A DNA stretch of 64,000 nt from Corythucha ciliata (GCA_038030265.1 CM075941.1:16244001-16308000); one strand, 5' to 3'. Positions 35,736 through 48,573 are shown, counted from the stretch's first letter. Notes: generated by a model from the letters alone, not told the origin. Numbers and translations are program-made.

Positions 35736-36760
35736 TTGTCCCTTGGCCCATGCGGAAAGTCAATTTTTGGCGTTTTTGGATCACGACTCACGAGTAATTG
35801 GCTTCGCCATTCTCAGGGCAGATATTATCATCAGATTGATCATTCCCGAGGTGCATTATCGACAATCGTCAGTGTAGCCATATTAATGGCTCACAGAACC
35901 ATTTTTCTATGTTTAAAGGGCGTGAATAACCAGGATTTTAGGGGCTCACAATCAGTTTGGCCATTTTAGGGCACGATTGGCCAACACATGGCCCTAAAGA
36001 TCACGGATCGTCGGATTGAGCATTTTCAAGGAGCGAATGCACTTTTTTTTTTTTACATTTTTATAGCGTTTAGAGTACGAAGGGCTAGTATTTTGAAGGT
36101 GCGAATCGTCAGATTTGCCGTATTTTGCACACTAATATTCAGTTTTTTAATATTTTAGGCGCAACTTTAGTTCAGCCATTTTTGAGGCGTGACTGGTCAG
36201 TTTTTTAATTGCAGGGTTCGGGGGGGGGGGGGCGTTAATTGCCATTTTGCTATTTTTACCGTCAGTTTAGCCATTTTAATAGTGCACAGAGCACAGAGTC
36301 ACCCCAGAGTCAGAGGTAGTTGTTACCGTTTTCCGGGCGTGAATAGCAGGTAAGGTAATTTTAAGGGCGCAAATTGTCAGTACGACCATTTTCAGAGCGT
36401 GGATGGTCATTTTTACTATTTCCAAGGGACAAATCGTCTTTTTTGTCATGTTTAGGGCGCGAATGGTTAGTTAGAATCTTCATTTCTGCTATTTTAAGGC
36501 ACGAATTCAGCCTGACCACTTTGCGAGCGCGAATTGTCATTCTGCTATTCTTAGGGAATGATTAGCTTAGTTTGGCTATTTGTAGGTCCCGAAAAATTCA
36601 GCCTAGCCATTTCCAAGGCGTGGTCAGGTCATTTTGGGATCGCATATAGTCGGTTTCGACATTTGCAGGGTACAGGCCAACAGTTCGAGTATTTTCAAGG
36701 CGGGTATACTGTCAGTTTAGCCGTTTCAAGGGTGGATAGAGTCTTAACGGAAATTCGTTT
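35736..36760 (+). repeat. Degenerate ~30-bp tandem array, family B, copy 4
   Basis: About 30 units of GGGCGCGAATGGTCAG and TTTGGCCATTTTCA. It contains a G13 run (36,220-36,232). A segment near 36,425-36,480 with GGGACAAATCGTC and GTCATGTTTAGGGCGCGAA resembles 10,588-10,640 of copy 2. Confidence 0.8.
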
Positions 36761-36879
36761 TTTAATTTGAACACATACGCCGATATTAGTGTAATTTTCA
36801 CCACATTTAAATTGCAAGTTGTGAGTATACGGTCATTTCTATAGGGCGTGATTATCTTATCATAAATCGTTAGTTTCAG

Positions 36880-37105
36880 CCAGGTTTGAGGTTATGTGTT
36901 TGTTTGGTTTGTGGCCATTCTAATTTCGGCCTGGACGTTGCATCGCGAAACCACGAATTGGTGCGTTTTCTCAATTTTAGACGTGCCGTAAATGAACGCT
37001 ATTTCTCAATTTTATCCTTTAATAGGAATTTTTCTTTCATTTCAGCCGTGAATTGGCATTTTTCCTCAATTTTAGCCGCAAACTTGCCTAAATAACAGCA
37101 ATCAG
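36880..37105 (+). repeat. Short family A array
   Basis: Six to seven units after the B array, beginning with the variant GTTGCATCGCGAAACCACGA (36,938) that marks array ends elsewhere. Confidence 0.7.
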
Positions 37106-40100
37106 CAGTTTTGACGATGTTTGCTGGATTGTATTAATGGAAACTCTCCCTAAAAACAGTTCATGCGAATCTCAAGGGGCCACTCCGGAATTAAGTAGTC
37201 ATGAAGATCGACCAAAACCAGCGGCAAAGCAAAACAGTTCCTTTTTCTGCCACTTTGAGAGGTAATGACGCCCCCCCCCCCTCTAGAGCCGTTTTGGCGG
37301 TGATCGGCTTGTCAATCGAGAACTTTCAGAGGGGCTCATAAACCACTTGTGCCTCGAGTCTCGTGGTGGCGTGATTTTCGAATGAAAATGCAGCAGTCAA
37401 AAGCACTGCTGATAAGGGAGAACGCTCAGAAATTGTACGATGTGGAGGAATTGTGCTGGAGTCTGTTAGAAGGTAGTTTGTGCTGTTTTAACGACTTTTA
37501 CTGGCATTCGCGATCAATCAAAGCAAGTAGGTTGGAGCATTGACGACTCTGAAGCTTCTAAAGGGCGGGAGGGTAAAGGGCTCTAAAGCACAGATCTCCA
37601 GTGCATCTGTCTGGGAACCCATCAGCCAATATGTGCTGGGTTGTCTGTCACTAAGCCTGTCTTTCTGATTCTGTTGAGAGCCAGTTAGTTTTGGAGTCAA
37701 GACGGCAGGGTGCTGGCGAAATGACCAGACTCTACGCAGGGCTTACAGGGCAGTGGTAAGGGTATAGGCGCCGCAATCAAAAACCACTTTTTCTCTCTCC
37801 TAATTTCCGTGGTTTTCTAATTAATCGAATTAATAGGATCTCGAGGGGAGAGGGGAAGGCTGCCACCCAGCCCGGAGGTCTCGTTTTATGGCCCTATCGC
37901 ACCCCCTTTCCCCAACAACCCCTTAACCCACGGTTAGCCCACAACCACTCACACGCCTCCTTCCTGTTGTTTTTGCCCCTTAATACACTTCAAAAACTCC
38001 CTTAAAACAGGGAGACCGGATAAGGAAGGTGGGGTGACTAGTGGGGGGGGGATGTGAAGTTTCTCTCGCCTATAATTAAACTGCCTCGTCTCCCTTACAA
38101 CCCACCACCCCCGCCGCGTAATGTGATTGAGGGGGCGGGTAGTAGTCGTCTACAATAACAAGAATTGGTTTCATATACAGAGGAGCTACAGGTAGTAGGA
38201 GGGGGATGATGAGGGAGAAGAAAATTGAGGCTACCACTGCCACCACCCCCATTCCGTCTGATACTGAGAGATTATAATTATTATCTAACCCTGGGAAATT
38301 TTTTTTTTTTAAATCAAAATTATTATCGATGAATCGAGCCTCATTTGACAGAATTACCCCTCCTTCTCTTCCTCCTCACCTTCACAGCACGGTGAAGGGG
38401 CCCCTCTGCTACATTTTATTTCAATCTTTACCTACCCGCTACTGTCCATGCACCACACCTTTTCCCGGTTTTGTGACCAACAAACTTTGAAAACCACAGG
38501 GTCCAGCGAGCTTTAATTGTGACTATTCTCAACGTTTTCCCATATACACGCTGTATCTCTTCACTCTTTCTCTTTCTTCTGTTTTAATGTGATAAGAAGC
38601 TCTGATGTACATCATAACACACCTGAGTTCCCACGGTGTATATCCGTATCTGACCATCTCTTTTTGGTAAGAAATAAAAGCTTCATGAAAAAAACGGCTC
38701 TTTCAAGGTTTTTTTTTTTATTACTTTCATCTGAAATTCGTAATTTTAAACCGTTCGCACAGAGACAAAAATCGGTTTAAACGCGATTATTTCCAACCGG
38801 AGAGGAGGGGGTGGAACTCAGTTTGATAAGATATTGAATTAAAGCACAAACAAGGACTACTCTCCAGCAGGGACTGATAGAGTGGTCGGGGGGAAGAAGT
38901 TGGAAAGTTAACGCAAAAAGAAATCCTTTTGATAGTCACCGACGGCATTGTTAGCGGAAAGGGACAATAAATAGAGAGCGAGAGGGTTTGAGATTGGTGG
39001 AGGGCGGTGAGGGGGGGACGATGCACTGCAGGATGGCTGATTGACATCCATCACCGTTGGTATAGTGGTGATGTTGGGGTGAGGGGGTTCCATTGAACGC
39101 TTCAATCACCTATACTAAAGGTTGAAGTCTGTAAAGAGTGGCCAATGTGAGAAACAGGATGACCGTGGTCATGTGGAGGAGTGGGTGTGGTGGAGGGGGG
39201 CTGAGCTAAAGTTTTAAATTTAACTCTTCAGCCTTGAAATGCTTAAAAATCGAGGAACTAAAATTTCTTGGGACTAAAAAAAAAAAAAAAAAAACTCATT
39301 AACTTCCCACCTTTTTTCCTCCTCAAGTACTCCACTATAGAAGGCCCTTGATTTATGATTGGAGATTATGCTAGGTGTTTCACTTGTGGATTTCGAACGC
39401 CTTAAAGGATACTTTAGGGGGCGGGGCGGGGGCACCATGATGAATCCTTTAAAAGAAGGCACGACGAGAGAGGCTGGACTGTAAATCTAGACGCTTACGA
39501 CGAGAACTTCACAAGAAAAAAAAACACAGAAGGCTCCCGAACATGTAAAAAAAAGCGGAGCTCGCAGGGTTTCGGTTAGGGATCATTTCAGATCATGAGA
39601 TAGCGGCTTGATTTCAAAAGCGAGCGAAAAAGTTTTCCGTACGCCATAATACAACCTTCGCGGGTGTCTTGTTTTTCTCAAGATTTTGATAAATAAATTA
39701 ACTTATATGAGTGGGTTTTATTTAAATCCGCTAACTGCACCACCTCGTACGTTATTCTGTTTTATGAATGACCCAGTCGTATAATTTAGTGAATTCAGGA
39801 AGAATGATGTGCTGCAATAGAGTAAAACTTGAAATTTCGCCGACGATTTTTGGAAATCAGTGGTTGGGTGAACGTCCTAAAAAAATCCTTTAAAATACCG
39901 ACCGTTGCAAGACGGGTAATTCTCCGACAAATTACAGGGGCGGAGGGGTATTGAAACGTTTCTTAATGCGGACATTTCCGCGGGGCTTCCTCATGAGTGA
40001 GGGGGTCTTGTAACCCTTTTCCCAACCGTTCCCCTAGCCATACACGTTGCTGTTGAAGATAAAGCCACGGCGGCGGGAACCTTCAAAGGAACGATTAAGT

Positions 40101-41555
40101 AGCATGGGAAGTCCCCCCCCCCCCAACAGCTAGTCCTTTCAACCCCGAAAAACGCATCACACGTACAAATAGAGGTCATGATGAGGCGCTAATCCAAAAG
40201 CCGCACGGGCCTTCTGCGGGTGGGTGGGGGGTGATGAAAGAAGTGGACCATTAAGCTTTGATTCAACTCTTCAACGCTACTTGACAAATGTATGAATGAG
40301 TGTCCCCCCCCCTCCGCCTCATCATCCAACGACCATGGCAGGCACGCCGCGGTTGTGCTGGGAAAGAGGAAGAAATTCCTCGTTAATAGCTGTTCCACTC
40401 AAAAAAGATAGAAAAGGTCGTCGAATGACGTGAAACAGAAATGGCAGGGGTTGAGGGGGGGTGTATTAAGGAAAGCACGCGCCCAATGTTAACATTTTTG
40501 GAAAGCCGAACACGGTGCCCCCCCCCTTCCACAGCACACGTCTTTTTTTTTTTTTGTTCCATTTAATTTGAGCCCCGGTTTTTATTATACTAACACAAAT
40601 ATACTATACACTGAAAAGAACTCCCAAGGTGCCATCATCTCAAAGCTCCCATTAGTCATTCACGCAACACGATCCCCCCTCCCTTCCACCCATCAGGGTT
40701 ATAAACACAGCGCCCTGCTTGTGATTTACAAACGTGTTTCTCCAGCCGTTATTATTATAATACCCACAGATTCTCAGGACTTCTCGGGTGGCTTTAGCAC
40801 CTCTTGGGTTGTCATAAGTTCCGAAAAAAAAAAGAAAAAAAATTTGTCCAGGTGAGAATGTCAAAAGCTACGCTATCTCCTGGTAAAACGGGGCACCTCC
40901 CGTGAGAAAGAAAATGCGCTTTCCCCGCCGAGTCATTGTCAGTTTCCCAAGGTTGGAGGAATAACGTATAAAATAAAAATAAAAATTTTGTTATTCAGAA
41001 ATAAATGAAATGAAAATCTACGAATTCTCCCAAGAAAATTACAATGTTGGAAAAACACTGAATAATTAATTGAAACGCTCCAAGGAAAGAAAAGGGTGAG
41101 GGGGTGGCCTGTGAAGGAGAGGAGAAAGGGGTTTTATATCTGATGGGAATTAATTGGATTAAAGGTTAAGATAGTAAGATCGCTTTGCCACAGGAACGAA
41201 TTGAAACTCCGTGCGAAAAGCCCCCGTAGTATTATAGGGACGAGTAGGTCGGTGGGGGCGGGGGTGAGTCAAAAGGAAACAAAAATTAATTTAATACAAG
41301 TAAAAGAGAATTAATATTTTAATTGCTTAAGGTGGTGTGAAGAGGTGAAGGAGGAGGCAAATACTTTATAAGAATTTCAATTCGTTAATACGACGCATTT
41401 GTGTTGATTAAAATTTATTCAAGGATTGTCGAGTATTTCAAACGTCTCAAAAGTTTAATTAGCGGAGAATTCAGCATAAAGAAAAAAGGAAGAAGGCAAA
41501 ATACGCGGACTTTGAAGTGTGCTTCGTGGTCAATAAGCAACACAGAAGAAACAAC
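37106..41555. other. Non-array DNA, no gene recognised
   Basis: Single-copy-looking sequence rich in homopolymers: C11 (37,271-37,281), G9 (38,043-38,051), C12 (40,113-40,124), C9 (40,304-40,312), C9 (40,518-40,526) and an A-run at about 39,277-39,294. No frame exceeds about 95 codons. Confidence 0.55.
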
Positions 41556-41559
41556 CTGA

Positions 41560-41695
41560 CGAGGTTTAGATATTTTAAACACGATTTTTGCGTATTCAGC
41601 TGAATCAAATGACCGAACGGCGAATTCCACTATGGTTGGGATCTTAGGAAGTCCAAATTTCCCGGGTTTAGCGCTTATCACATGAACCAATTTCA
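41560..41695 (-). repeat. Short family C remnant, minus orientation
   Basis: Three to five worn units in complement form (ATTTTAAACACGATTTTTGC, GAAGTCCAAATTTCCCGGG), directly before an A array. This repeats the C(minus)-A(plus) order. Confidence 0.55.
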
Positions 41696-41699
41696 CTGT

Positions 41700-42340
41700 T
41701 TTTTTTCAATTTAATCCGTGAGTTTGTAAATTTTCTCAATTTTAGCCTCGAATTAAGCAGAAATTGTTTTCTATTTCAGCCACGAACTACAGCATTCTTC
41801 CTGATTTTAGCAGCTGATTAGCGAATTTTCTAAATACCTTTTTCGCTGCAAATCAGTGCTTTTTCTCCATTCTAGCCGCGTAGCATTTTTTCTCATTTTA
41901 ACCGTGATCTAGCGTTTTGGTATCGATTTTTCTTAATTTCAGTGAATTAGCGTTTTTTCTCAATTTTAGACGTGATTTAGCCCTTTTTTTCGCTTCTATC
42001 CGCGAATTAACGACTTTTCTCAATTTCAGCCGTTCACATTTTTTATTAATTTATAGTCCCGAATTAGCGTTTTTCCCAATTCTGGTCTGGCAGTTGCCTC
42101 GAGAAACCTCAAATAAGTGCTTTTTCACTGTTTTATTAACGGATATTAGCACTTTTTCAAACTTCTAGCTTTGTACTTGCCGCACAAGAACAGCACATTA
42201 GTGCGCATTATAGGACGCTTTAGCCGTTCTGTAAGGACCTACAGAAACCGCCATATAGGATGGTTCAGCCTATTTTCCCTATTTCAGCCTCGAAGTTGCC
42301 TCCGGAAGGCGCGAATTAGTAGGTAATTTTCTCCACTTAA
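41700..42340 (+). repeat. Family A array with terminal variant units
   Basis: About 20 units of TTTTAGCCGCGAATTAGCG. The right end carries, in order, GTTGCCTCGAGAAACC (42,092), GAACAGCACATTAGTGC (42,190), GTAAGGACCTACAGAAACC (42,232) and GTTGCCTCCGGAAGGCGCG (42,293), matching the series at the end of the 14.1-14.9 kb array. Confidence 0.85.
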
Positions 42341-42413
42341 ACAGTGGAATGAATGGATTATTCAGCCAGACAATTTTCTGAATGGTGCGTACTGGAACCA
42401 TCCATTTTCACTG

Positions 42414-42465
42414 AAAAATCATCGAAAGGAGCCCAATTGCCGTCCAACCGGATTCCTAAGGCTCA
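42414..42465 (+). repeat. Shared 3' tail of a family A array (copy 2)
   Basis: AAAAATCATCGAAAGGAGCC followed by CAATTGCCGTCCAACCGGA, matching 14,959-15,010 with few differences. The rest of the tail is not recognisable here. Confidence 0.6.
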
Positions 42466-42544
42466 GCGGCGTCTTTCCCCCCTCCCACCGATGGCTAGAC
42501 GCGAAATCCCGCCTTGTGTGCGGTGTTCCTCCTCCTCCCCCCCA

Positions 42545-42865
42545 GTGATGAAGGGCCATCTTTCGTATTAGGAGAAAATAATGGACTAGGATATCGGCTT
42601 CTGTCAAAAATTATTTCGTCGACGAGCTCCACGCACATTCTATAATTTCTATTCCCCTGGTCGTTCGTTAGGGGACCAAATCTTGTCAAAAACGACGATT
42701 TTGCCCCTTTTCTCAAGTGTAATGCGATGATTTTTCATTTTTCGTATCACGGGAATATAATGTGTTAGGAGCTCCGGCTTCTGTCAAAAACTATATCGTC
42801 GACCAGCTCCATCCACAATCTACTCTCCTGGTCATTTGGGGACCGCATCTTGTCAAATATTTGAA
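42545..42865 (-). repeat. Tandem duplication of a ~150-180-bp segment
   Basis: Two diverged copies (about 42,545-42,705 and 42,735-42,865). Shared words are CGGCTTCTGTCAAAAA, TCGTCGACSAGCTCCA, CCTGGTC and GGGGACC then ATCTTGTCAAA. Both copies read on the minus strand as related peptides around VELVDEIIFDRSR and MELVDDIVFDRSR, so a coding origin is possible, though each copy is interrupted by stops outside that part. It is flanked on both sides by plus-oriented A arrays. Confidence 0.65.
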
Positions 42866-42879
42866 TTTCTTTATTTAGC

Positions 42880-43725
42880 CGCCACGAATGAGCACGTTTC
42901 CTCCCCCACTTTTAGCCGTGGATTAGTGAATTTTCTCAATGTTAAACGTAAATGAGGGCTTTTGCTCAATTTTAGCCGCGAATAAGCGTTTTAATACCTC
43001 AATGCCTGCCGTGATTTAGCGCTCTTTCTCAATTTTAGCCGCGGATTGACGTTTTCTCCATTTCAACTGCTAATTAGCGATTTTTCTTAATTTTAGCCGG
43101 GATGAGCGACTTTGTTCAATGTTTTCCACGAATCAGGGATTTTGATCAATTCTAGCCGTGATTTAGCGTTTTCGTCAATTTCTAGCGCGAAGTATTCCTT
43201 TTTTCCCCTTTTCATGAACTAGCACTTTTCCTCAATTTTTAGCAGTGAGTTAGATAGCGCTTTTGATCTATTTTAACTGGGAATGAGCGATTTTTATAAT
43301 TTTCGCCACGGTATGAGTGCTTTTTATCAATTTTAGCCGCGTTTTGATCACGTTTATTGATTTTAGCCTCGAATTATACTGATTTTATTCATTTTTACTC
43401 CAGAATTAGCATTTTTTCGAAACTTATACCCATTACTTATTGTCCCGAAAACAGCACATTGAACGCGCATAGGTACTTAATCAATCCCTTCCTAAGCCTC
43501 CTAAGGGACTACAATGAAAGATACTGAGAATTGGCGAATCTCCTCCATTTCAGCCGCGAAGAAGCTTTTAGAAGCCGCGAATAGGTATTTTACTCAGTTA
43601 CAGTAGTTTCAGGGCAAGTACTTAAATATTTCTTCGTCAATTATATTTCGAACTATCGGAGGGCATCACGAATTTAGCGTCAATTACGAGCGGTTTTTCT
43701 TAATTTAGCCTCGTAAGGACCTCCT
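42880..43725 (+). repeat. Family A array
   Basis: About 27 units. Its right end has GAAAACAGCACATTGAACGC (43,449), TAAGGGACTACAATGAAAG (43,503) and AGCTTTTAGAAGCCGCGAA (43,561), again the same ordered terminal variants, more diverged. Confidence 0.85.
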
Positions 43726-43729
43726 AGGT

Positions 43730-46700
43730 CACTTGCGGTTTGCACAAGGGCTTACCACACAACACGGATCTATTCCCGAAAGTATACACAAATTGATTCC
43801 GAATCATGGGCAACGTTAATTTCCGCCGCTTGGCATGGGTTCGTCACATGCTCTTGTTATTATTATAATGTAAACAAAAAAACTCTAAAATTTCAATTGC
43901 GTACCCCTCACCATTGCCCCCCCCCCCCAACCATCCATAATGGCCAGCCCTGAAGTTCCCGTCGATCGATGATTTTCGACGATGATTTTCGATAGCAAAC
44001 CGCGTCATTTATAATTAATGTTCTATATAAGAAGCCTGGCGCCCGCCAATTTAAGCAATTAAACGCTTTTTTATGCGAAGCATCCATTCCATTCGTCCAG
44101 AAATGGCATTGTTCGACTCGGACAGTAGGAGGGGGGGGGAGAGAGAATACCCCAGTGACAAAATAGTTAGAAACTGGATCGAATGTTCACTGCATTATGT
44201 GCTGGCGTGTTACCCGGTAACGCATGACGTTCGATGGTTATATGGGCTGGATATATAAAACAAAAGAAGAAACGCTCCCTAATTCCGCACTGTGTATCAT
44301 TCTCGAATATCTAAACCTTCATTATTCAATTCTTGTGGAAATAATGAAAAAAAAAAGAAAATGGTGGGGAGGAGGGGAAAGCTCACACATTAGACAAGGA
44401 GCTCAAGCAAAGACGAGCTTATCTAGGCGGAACGATCGGTATAGTGTCTGATAAAGTGGCTTAAATGATCCCGAAAACGGTTAATAATTACGATTTTGTT
44501 TTTGAGGTATCATGAATGCGGGTGACGGGGGGGGTACGGGTAGGCTAGAGCCACAGTCACTGGGATTCGGGGCGAAATGTTTCCATGCCCATGGGAGAGA
44601 GACTATGCAGTCGACAACTTTTGAAAGCTTAAAGAAACAAAAACAACGCAAGCCAAAGAGGACTATTCTAGTTCGAAAAAGATTATGCCGAGGCATATTT
44701 CCTTGTCCGTCCCATGAATACATATGTCACAGAGTCAAGAGCTTTAGTTAATGAGAGGACAAAAGTGTAATGAAGGAGGCGTGGACATCATATTGTCGAC
44801 GCTTCGAGGACCAAAGGCACCGCGGCCATCCTTTTGTGTAACGTGTAAGTTCACTAAACCCCAAAATTCTTCTTCTCCACCTCTCTATTTTTTTTTTTTT
44901 TTTTTTTTTTAGTCAACGGCTTTCTTATTGTTTGAGTTCTATTTTTTTCTCATCTCATAGCTGCTCGCGCAAGGTGCTATTGATGAGTACGTGCCGGAGG
45001 TTAGAGGCACCCGAATCGAATTCGTATAGTCCGAGGCTAGTTTATAGAAGAAACTTCGCTATTAAGAAAAGTCGGCTCCACTTTTTTCTTCTTTCCAAAA
45101 CGTTTTTTGCCCTCGAAAATCTTCTAGCGCTAAATCTCATTGACTCAATATCAGGGCCGGAAAAAAGTTACTTATATGGAAGAAATTAAACGCTCTTGCA
45201 TAGTGTTCACTCTCTCTCTCTCTTCTCTTATCTCCCGTTTTTTTTTTTTTTTTTTTTTTTAACGCAGTTTTTCTCGTTTGCCCATAATCATGTCTTCGAT
45301 TCTCAGTAGCTAACTCTTTGAGAGCCACTCACTGCATTCCACAAGTCTCCAAGACTTTACAGACGGCTTTCTTTTTTTGTCCAAGCATCTCCTAATGTGA
45401 TCTTCGGAATGTTTTCTTACCTAACTTCTTGCTTGCCGTCTCTTTTCTTTTATCCAACCCCCTCCTCCTCAATCCCAGTGACCAGCAAACCACAACTCCC
45501 CATTCACTCATTTTTTTTTTTTTTTTCCTCTTCTTCTTTTCGTTAAAGGTTTTGCTTCATTTCTATTCTTTCTTAGAGTTCTCGCTGGACGGTGAAGAAA
45601 CACTGTGAGGAGTGGGGGGAGAAATCTCTCCATCACCCCCTTCCCATTCCCCAATGTCCACTTTATAAACTAACTTCGCGGATTTATGTGTAGAAATATT
45701 AAATTCATTCAGTTTTTGTTTTTTTTTTTAATCCTGAGAGACTGAAGTTTGTCAAAAAGCCGCCTCGCCGTCAAAAGTCTTGCGATCTTCCGCCCCGGTG
45801 TCGAGTCAATAAATCTTTCCAACCGAGGGCAGGAGCCTTCAGTTCATAAAATTAACAGCTTCTGTCACCTTTTTTTTGAGGCTTTGTGTTTCTTTTACGA
45901 CTTCCTTCATTTTTATTTTCGAAGAGATTTCCGTGGTGAATGAAGAAAAATTTGTGAGGGTACTGCGGGTGGAGGGGGTGTTGCAAGAGTGAAGGGCAAA
46001 CTTTTGCGGTTAAAAATGGCATCCTCGTGGTTGAAATTACCGGCGACATGAATGATCCTTTCTCTCTCTCTCTCGATTCGACGGTTTTCATCAGTGTAAT
46101 GTTGAGACATCTTTCGCTCCTGCGTACAGTATCAGTTGTTTCGTGACACGAAGAAACTGTCTCTTTATTTCTTCCCCCCTCCCTTTACGAGTGATACCAG
46201 TCACGGTCACTCCTGACGGTGTAAACGATGGTGGTTGGGTAAAGTGTAGGAGGAGGGGAGGGCGATGATGTCCACGGGATTCCAAAAGAGTGACAGTGAT
46301 GGGGTGGGATGGGTGAGGGAGTGAGACAACGCAACGTGACCGGATAATCAGCCTTGTCGGATCGTCATGCTGTGACTGATGCGTAATGGTGATGATGCGC
46401 ACGTGTCCATACCTTTACCACCAAGTGAATTGCTCGCACAACGGCCCCACATTCTACAACCCCCTTCCCTTCGACGGTTGCAGGGGGGGGGGCGACAATC
46501 AACCTACCCACACGTCCCAATTTTCATTAGTGACACTTTTTGACTGTTTGTCGTCTCGATGCGTGATGGAACCATTTTTTTTTTCAAGGGAAGCGACCGG
46601 GGACCGACCGGAATGTTAGACTGAACAGTTAAGTCGAACCGAAAATCGAGACGGAATTTTGATTGCACAAGGAGTCATTGAACGGGTTCTCCCTGTGATT

Positions 46701-47285
46701 CCGGCGTTTTTGATCATTTTCAGCGGCGCCGAGGGCTCATTGGGTGTGTTTTTGCCGGGACTGACAGTACTTGTTAACATTGAGCATAGACAACTTAATT
46801 GGAAAATCGAAAATTTTATATCAATCCCTCTTGATGATGTTTTTGCATGAAAAACCTCGACTCCAAGGGTGGGAGGGGAGCCATGGCCTGTGTGATGTTC
46901 GGGCCTTCATGAAGACCGAATAGAGTCGGTGACTGCAAAGCGAAATCTTCAGTTTAGAATGGAGACAACCCACTTTTTTGGTTGAAATAACTGTGATATT
47001 AAAAGTTTCAGACCATTTTATGCATATGTGTACAGGCTTTAGGAATGAATAAACATCGCGTGTGGGTGAGAAGAGTGTGGAGGGTGAATTTCCAAAGCCA
47101 CAGTTGGCCGTTTCAAAGCTGAAATATTCACCATCAACCATCAACCATCAACCGTCAACATCAAGGTTCATATAATTCCCACGAATTCAGTTAGCAACAC
47201 TCTCTAAGGAATATAGATAAAAATGTGTAACGCAGAGTACTCCTTAATCTCTAGAGAGCCTCCTTGGACTCTCTGTAAGTAAACA
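43730..47285. other. Non-array DNA, no gene recognised
   Basis: Includes C12 (43,917-43,928), G9 (44,131-44,139), T23 (44,888-44,910), T23 (45,238-45,260), G10 (46,483-46,492) and a short CATCAAC tandem run at about 47,130-47,165. Frames up to 107 codons show no known domain. Confidence 0.55.
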
Positions 47286-47289
47286 AGAA

Positions 47290-47790
47290 ATATCTTAATT
47301 TAATAAATCCGTGAATTAGCGATTTTCCACACCTTATCCGTGAATTAGCGATTTTTTCCAACATGTAAACAGGAAATTTGCGATTTTCCCTATTTTACAG
47401 TCGCAAATTAGCAATTTGTCTCAATTTCAGCGGCGAATTAGAGTATTCATCATAATTTTAGTCATGAATTAGCGATTATTTTCCTGTTTAGCCATGAATA
47501 ATATAACGTTACTCTCAATTTTTGCCATGAATTAGCAATTTTTTCCTAGTTTTAGCCTCGAATTAGCAATTTGTGTCTGTTTTAGCCGCGAACTTTTGTT
47601 TTACAATTTTAGCCGTGTATTAACGATTGTTCGACATTTCAGCCACGGATAATTAGTGGTTTTTTTCCAATTTTGGCTGCAAATTAGCGGATTTTCTCAA
47701 GATCGTCCGCGAATCAGAGATTTTCACCCCAAAGTGCTTTTTATACACTTTATTAGCGGAATAAGCGCTATCATTTTATTGGTGATCTAC
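47290..47790 (+). repeat. Family A array
   Basis: About 16 units of TTTTAGCCATGAATTAGCG and TTTTTCYTAA type, plus orientation. Confidence 0.85.
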
Positions 47791-47893
47791 AGTTTTTTAA
47801 AATAATGATCGAAAGTAAGATGTTGGGGGCACGACCCACCAAACAATCGTGAAAATTGAACCGAGGGTGCGTTTCGACCATAGGCGGATCTAA

Positions 47894-47930
47894 GGGGGGG
47901 GGGGGTAAGAGCAGAATTACCCCCCCCCCC
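47894..47930. repeat. G12 / C11 hairpin
   Basis: Twelve G, then TAA, an 8-base loop GAGCAGAA, TTA and eleven C. This is a perfect inverted repeat with a 14-bp stem, placed in a gap (47,791-48,050) that splits an A array. The preceding CATAGGCGGATC word resembles a hAT terminus but no second end was found. Confidence 0.85.
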
Positions 47931-48049
47931 TGGAGCTTGGAAAATCACTCAAAACATGGTGGAGCCCGGCAATGAGCCGAGTAAGGAGCGCATGGACCGC
48001 CCCTCGCCGCGAGCAAAGGTGCGCCGGCGCCGACTGGTGAGCCTGACTA

Positions 48050-48470
48050 AAATTTTTTTTTCAATATTATCAGCGAATTAGCGTTTTAAATATAATTTTG
48101 GCCACCAATAAGCGATATTTCTTTATTTTAGTCGCCAATGCTTATTCTCGATTTTTCCGCGATTTAGTGCTTTTTCTACATTTTATCGGCGAATTAGAAA
48201 TTTTTTGCTCGAATTAGCAATTTGTGTCCATTTTAGCCGCGAAATAGCGTTTTTCCTCAACTTATAGCTGTTGAATTGCGATTTTTCTTCATTTCAGCCG
48301 CGAATGATGAGAGTTTTCCCCCTTTTATATGCAAATTAGCGCTTTTTCTCAATTTTAGACGTGAATTAGCGCTTTTTCGTGATTCCAGGCAGGCATTTTA
48401 GCAATTTTGAAACTTTCAGCCGCGAAGTTGCCTGCTGAAGTCGCGGATTGGCGTTTTCGCAGTGTTAACT
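48050..48470 (+). repeat. Family A array
   Basis: About 14 units; the variant GTTGCCTGCTGAAGTCGCGG (48,426) lies near the right end as in other A arrays. Confidence 0.85.
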
Positions 48471-48543
48471 TCTATATGACACAGGACGCTTGGACGCTTC
48501 TGTCCGTTTTCAGGGGACCCACGAATTTTTGTCGCACGAAGAG

Positions 48544-48573
48544 CATTTTCAGCCTTGACGCAGGCTGAAAATG
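48544..48573. repeat. Perfect 11-bp stem hairpin
   Basis: CATTTTCAGCC and GGCTGAAAATG around the 8-base loop TTGACGCA, shortly after an A array. A GAAATCGACCGAAAC word follows at about 48,578, similar to words found after other A arrays. Confidence 0.75.

Noticed and set aside
47876..48050. CATAGGCGGATC as a hAT MITE end
   Set aside because: No matching right end or target duplication was visible in the interval.
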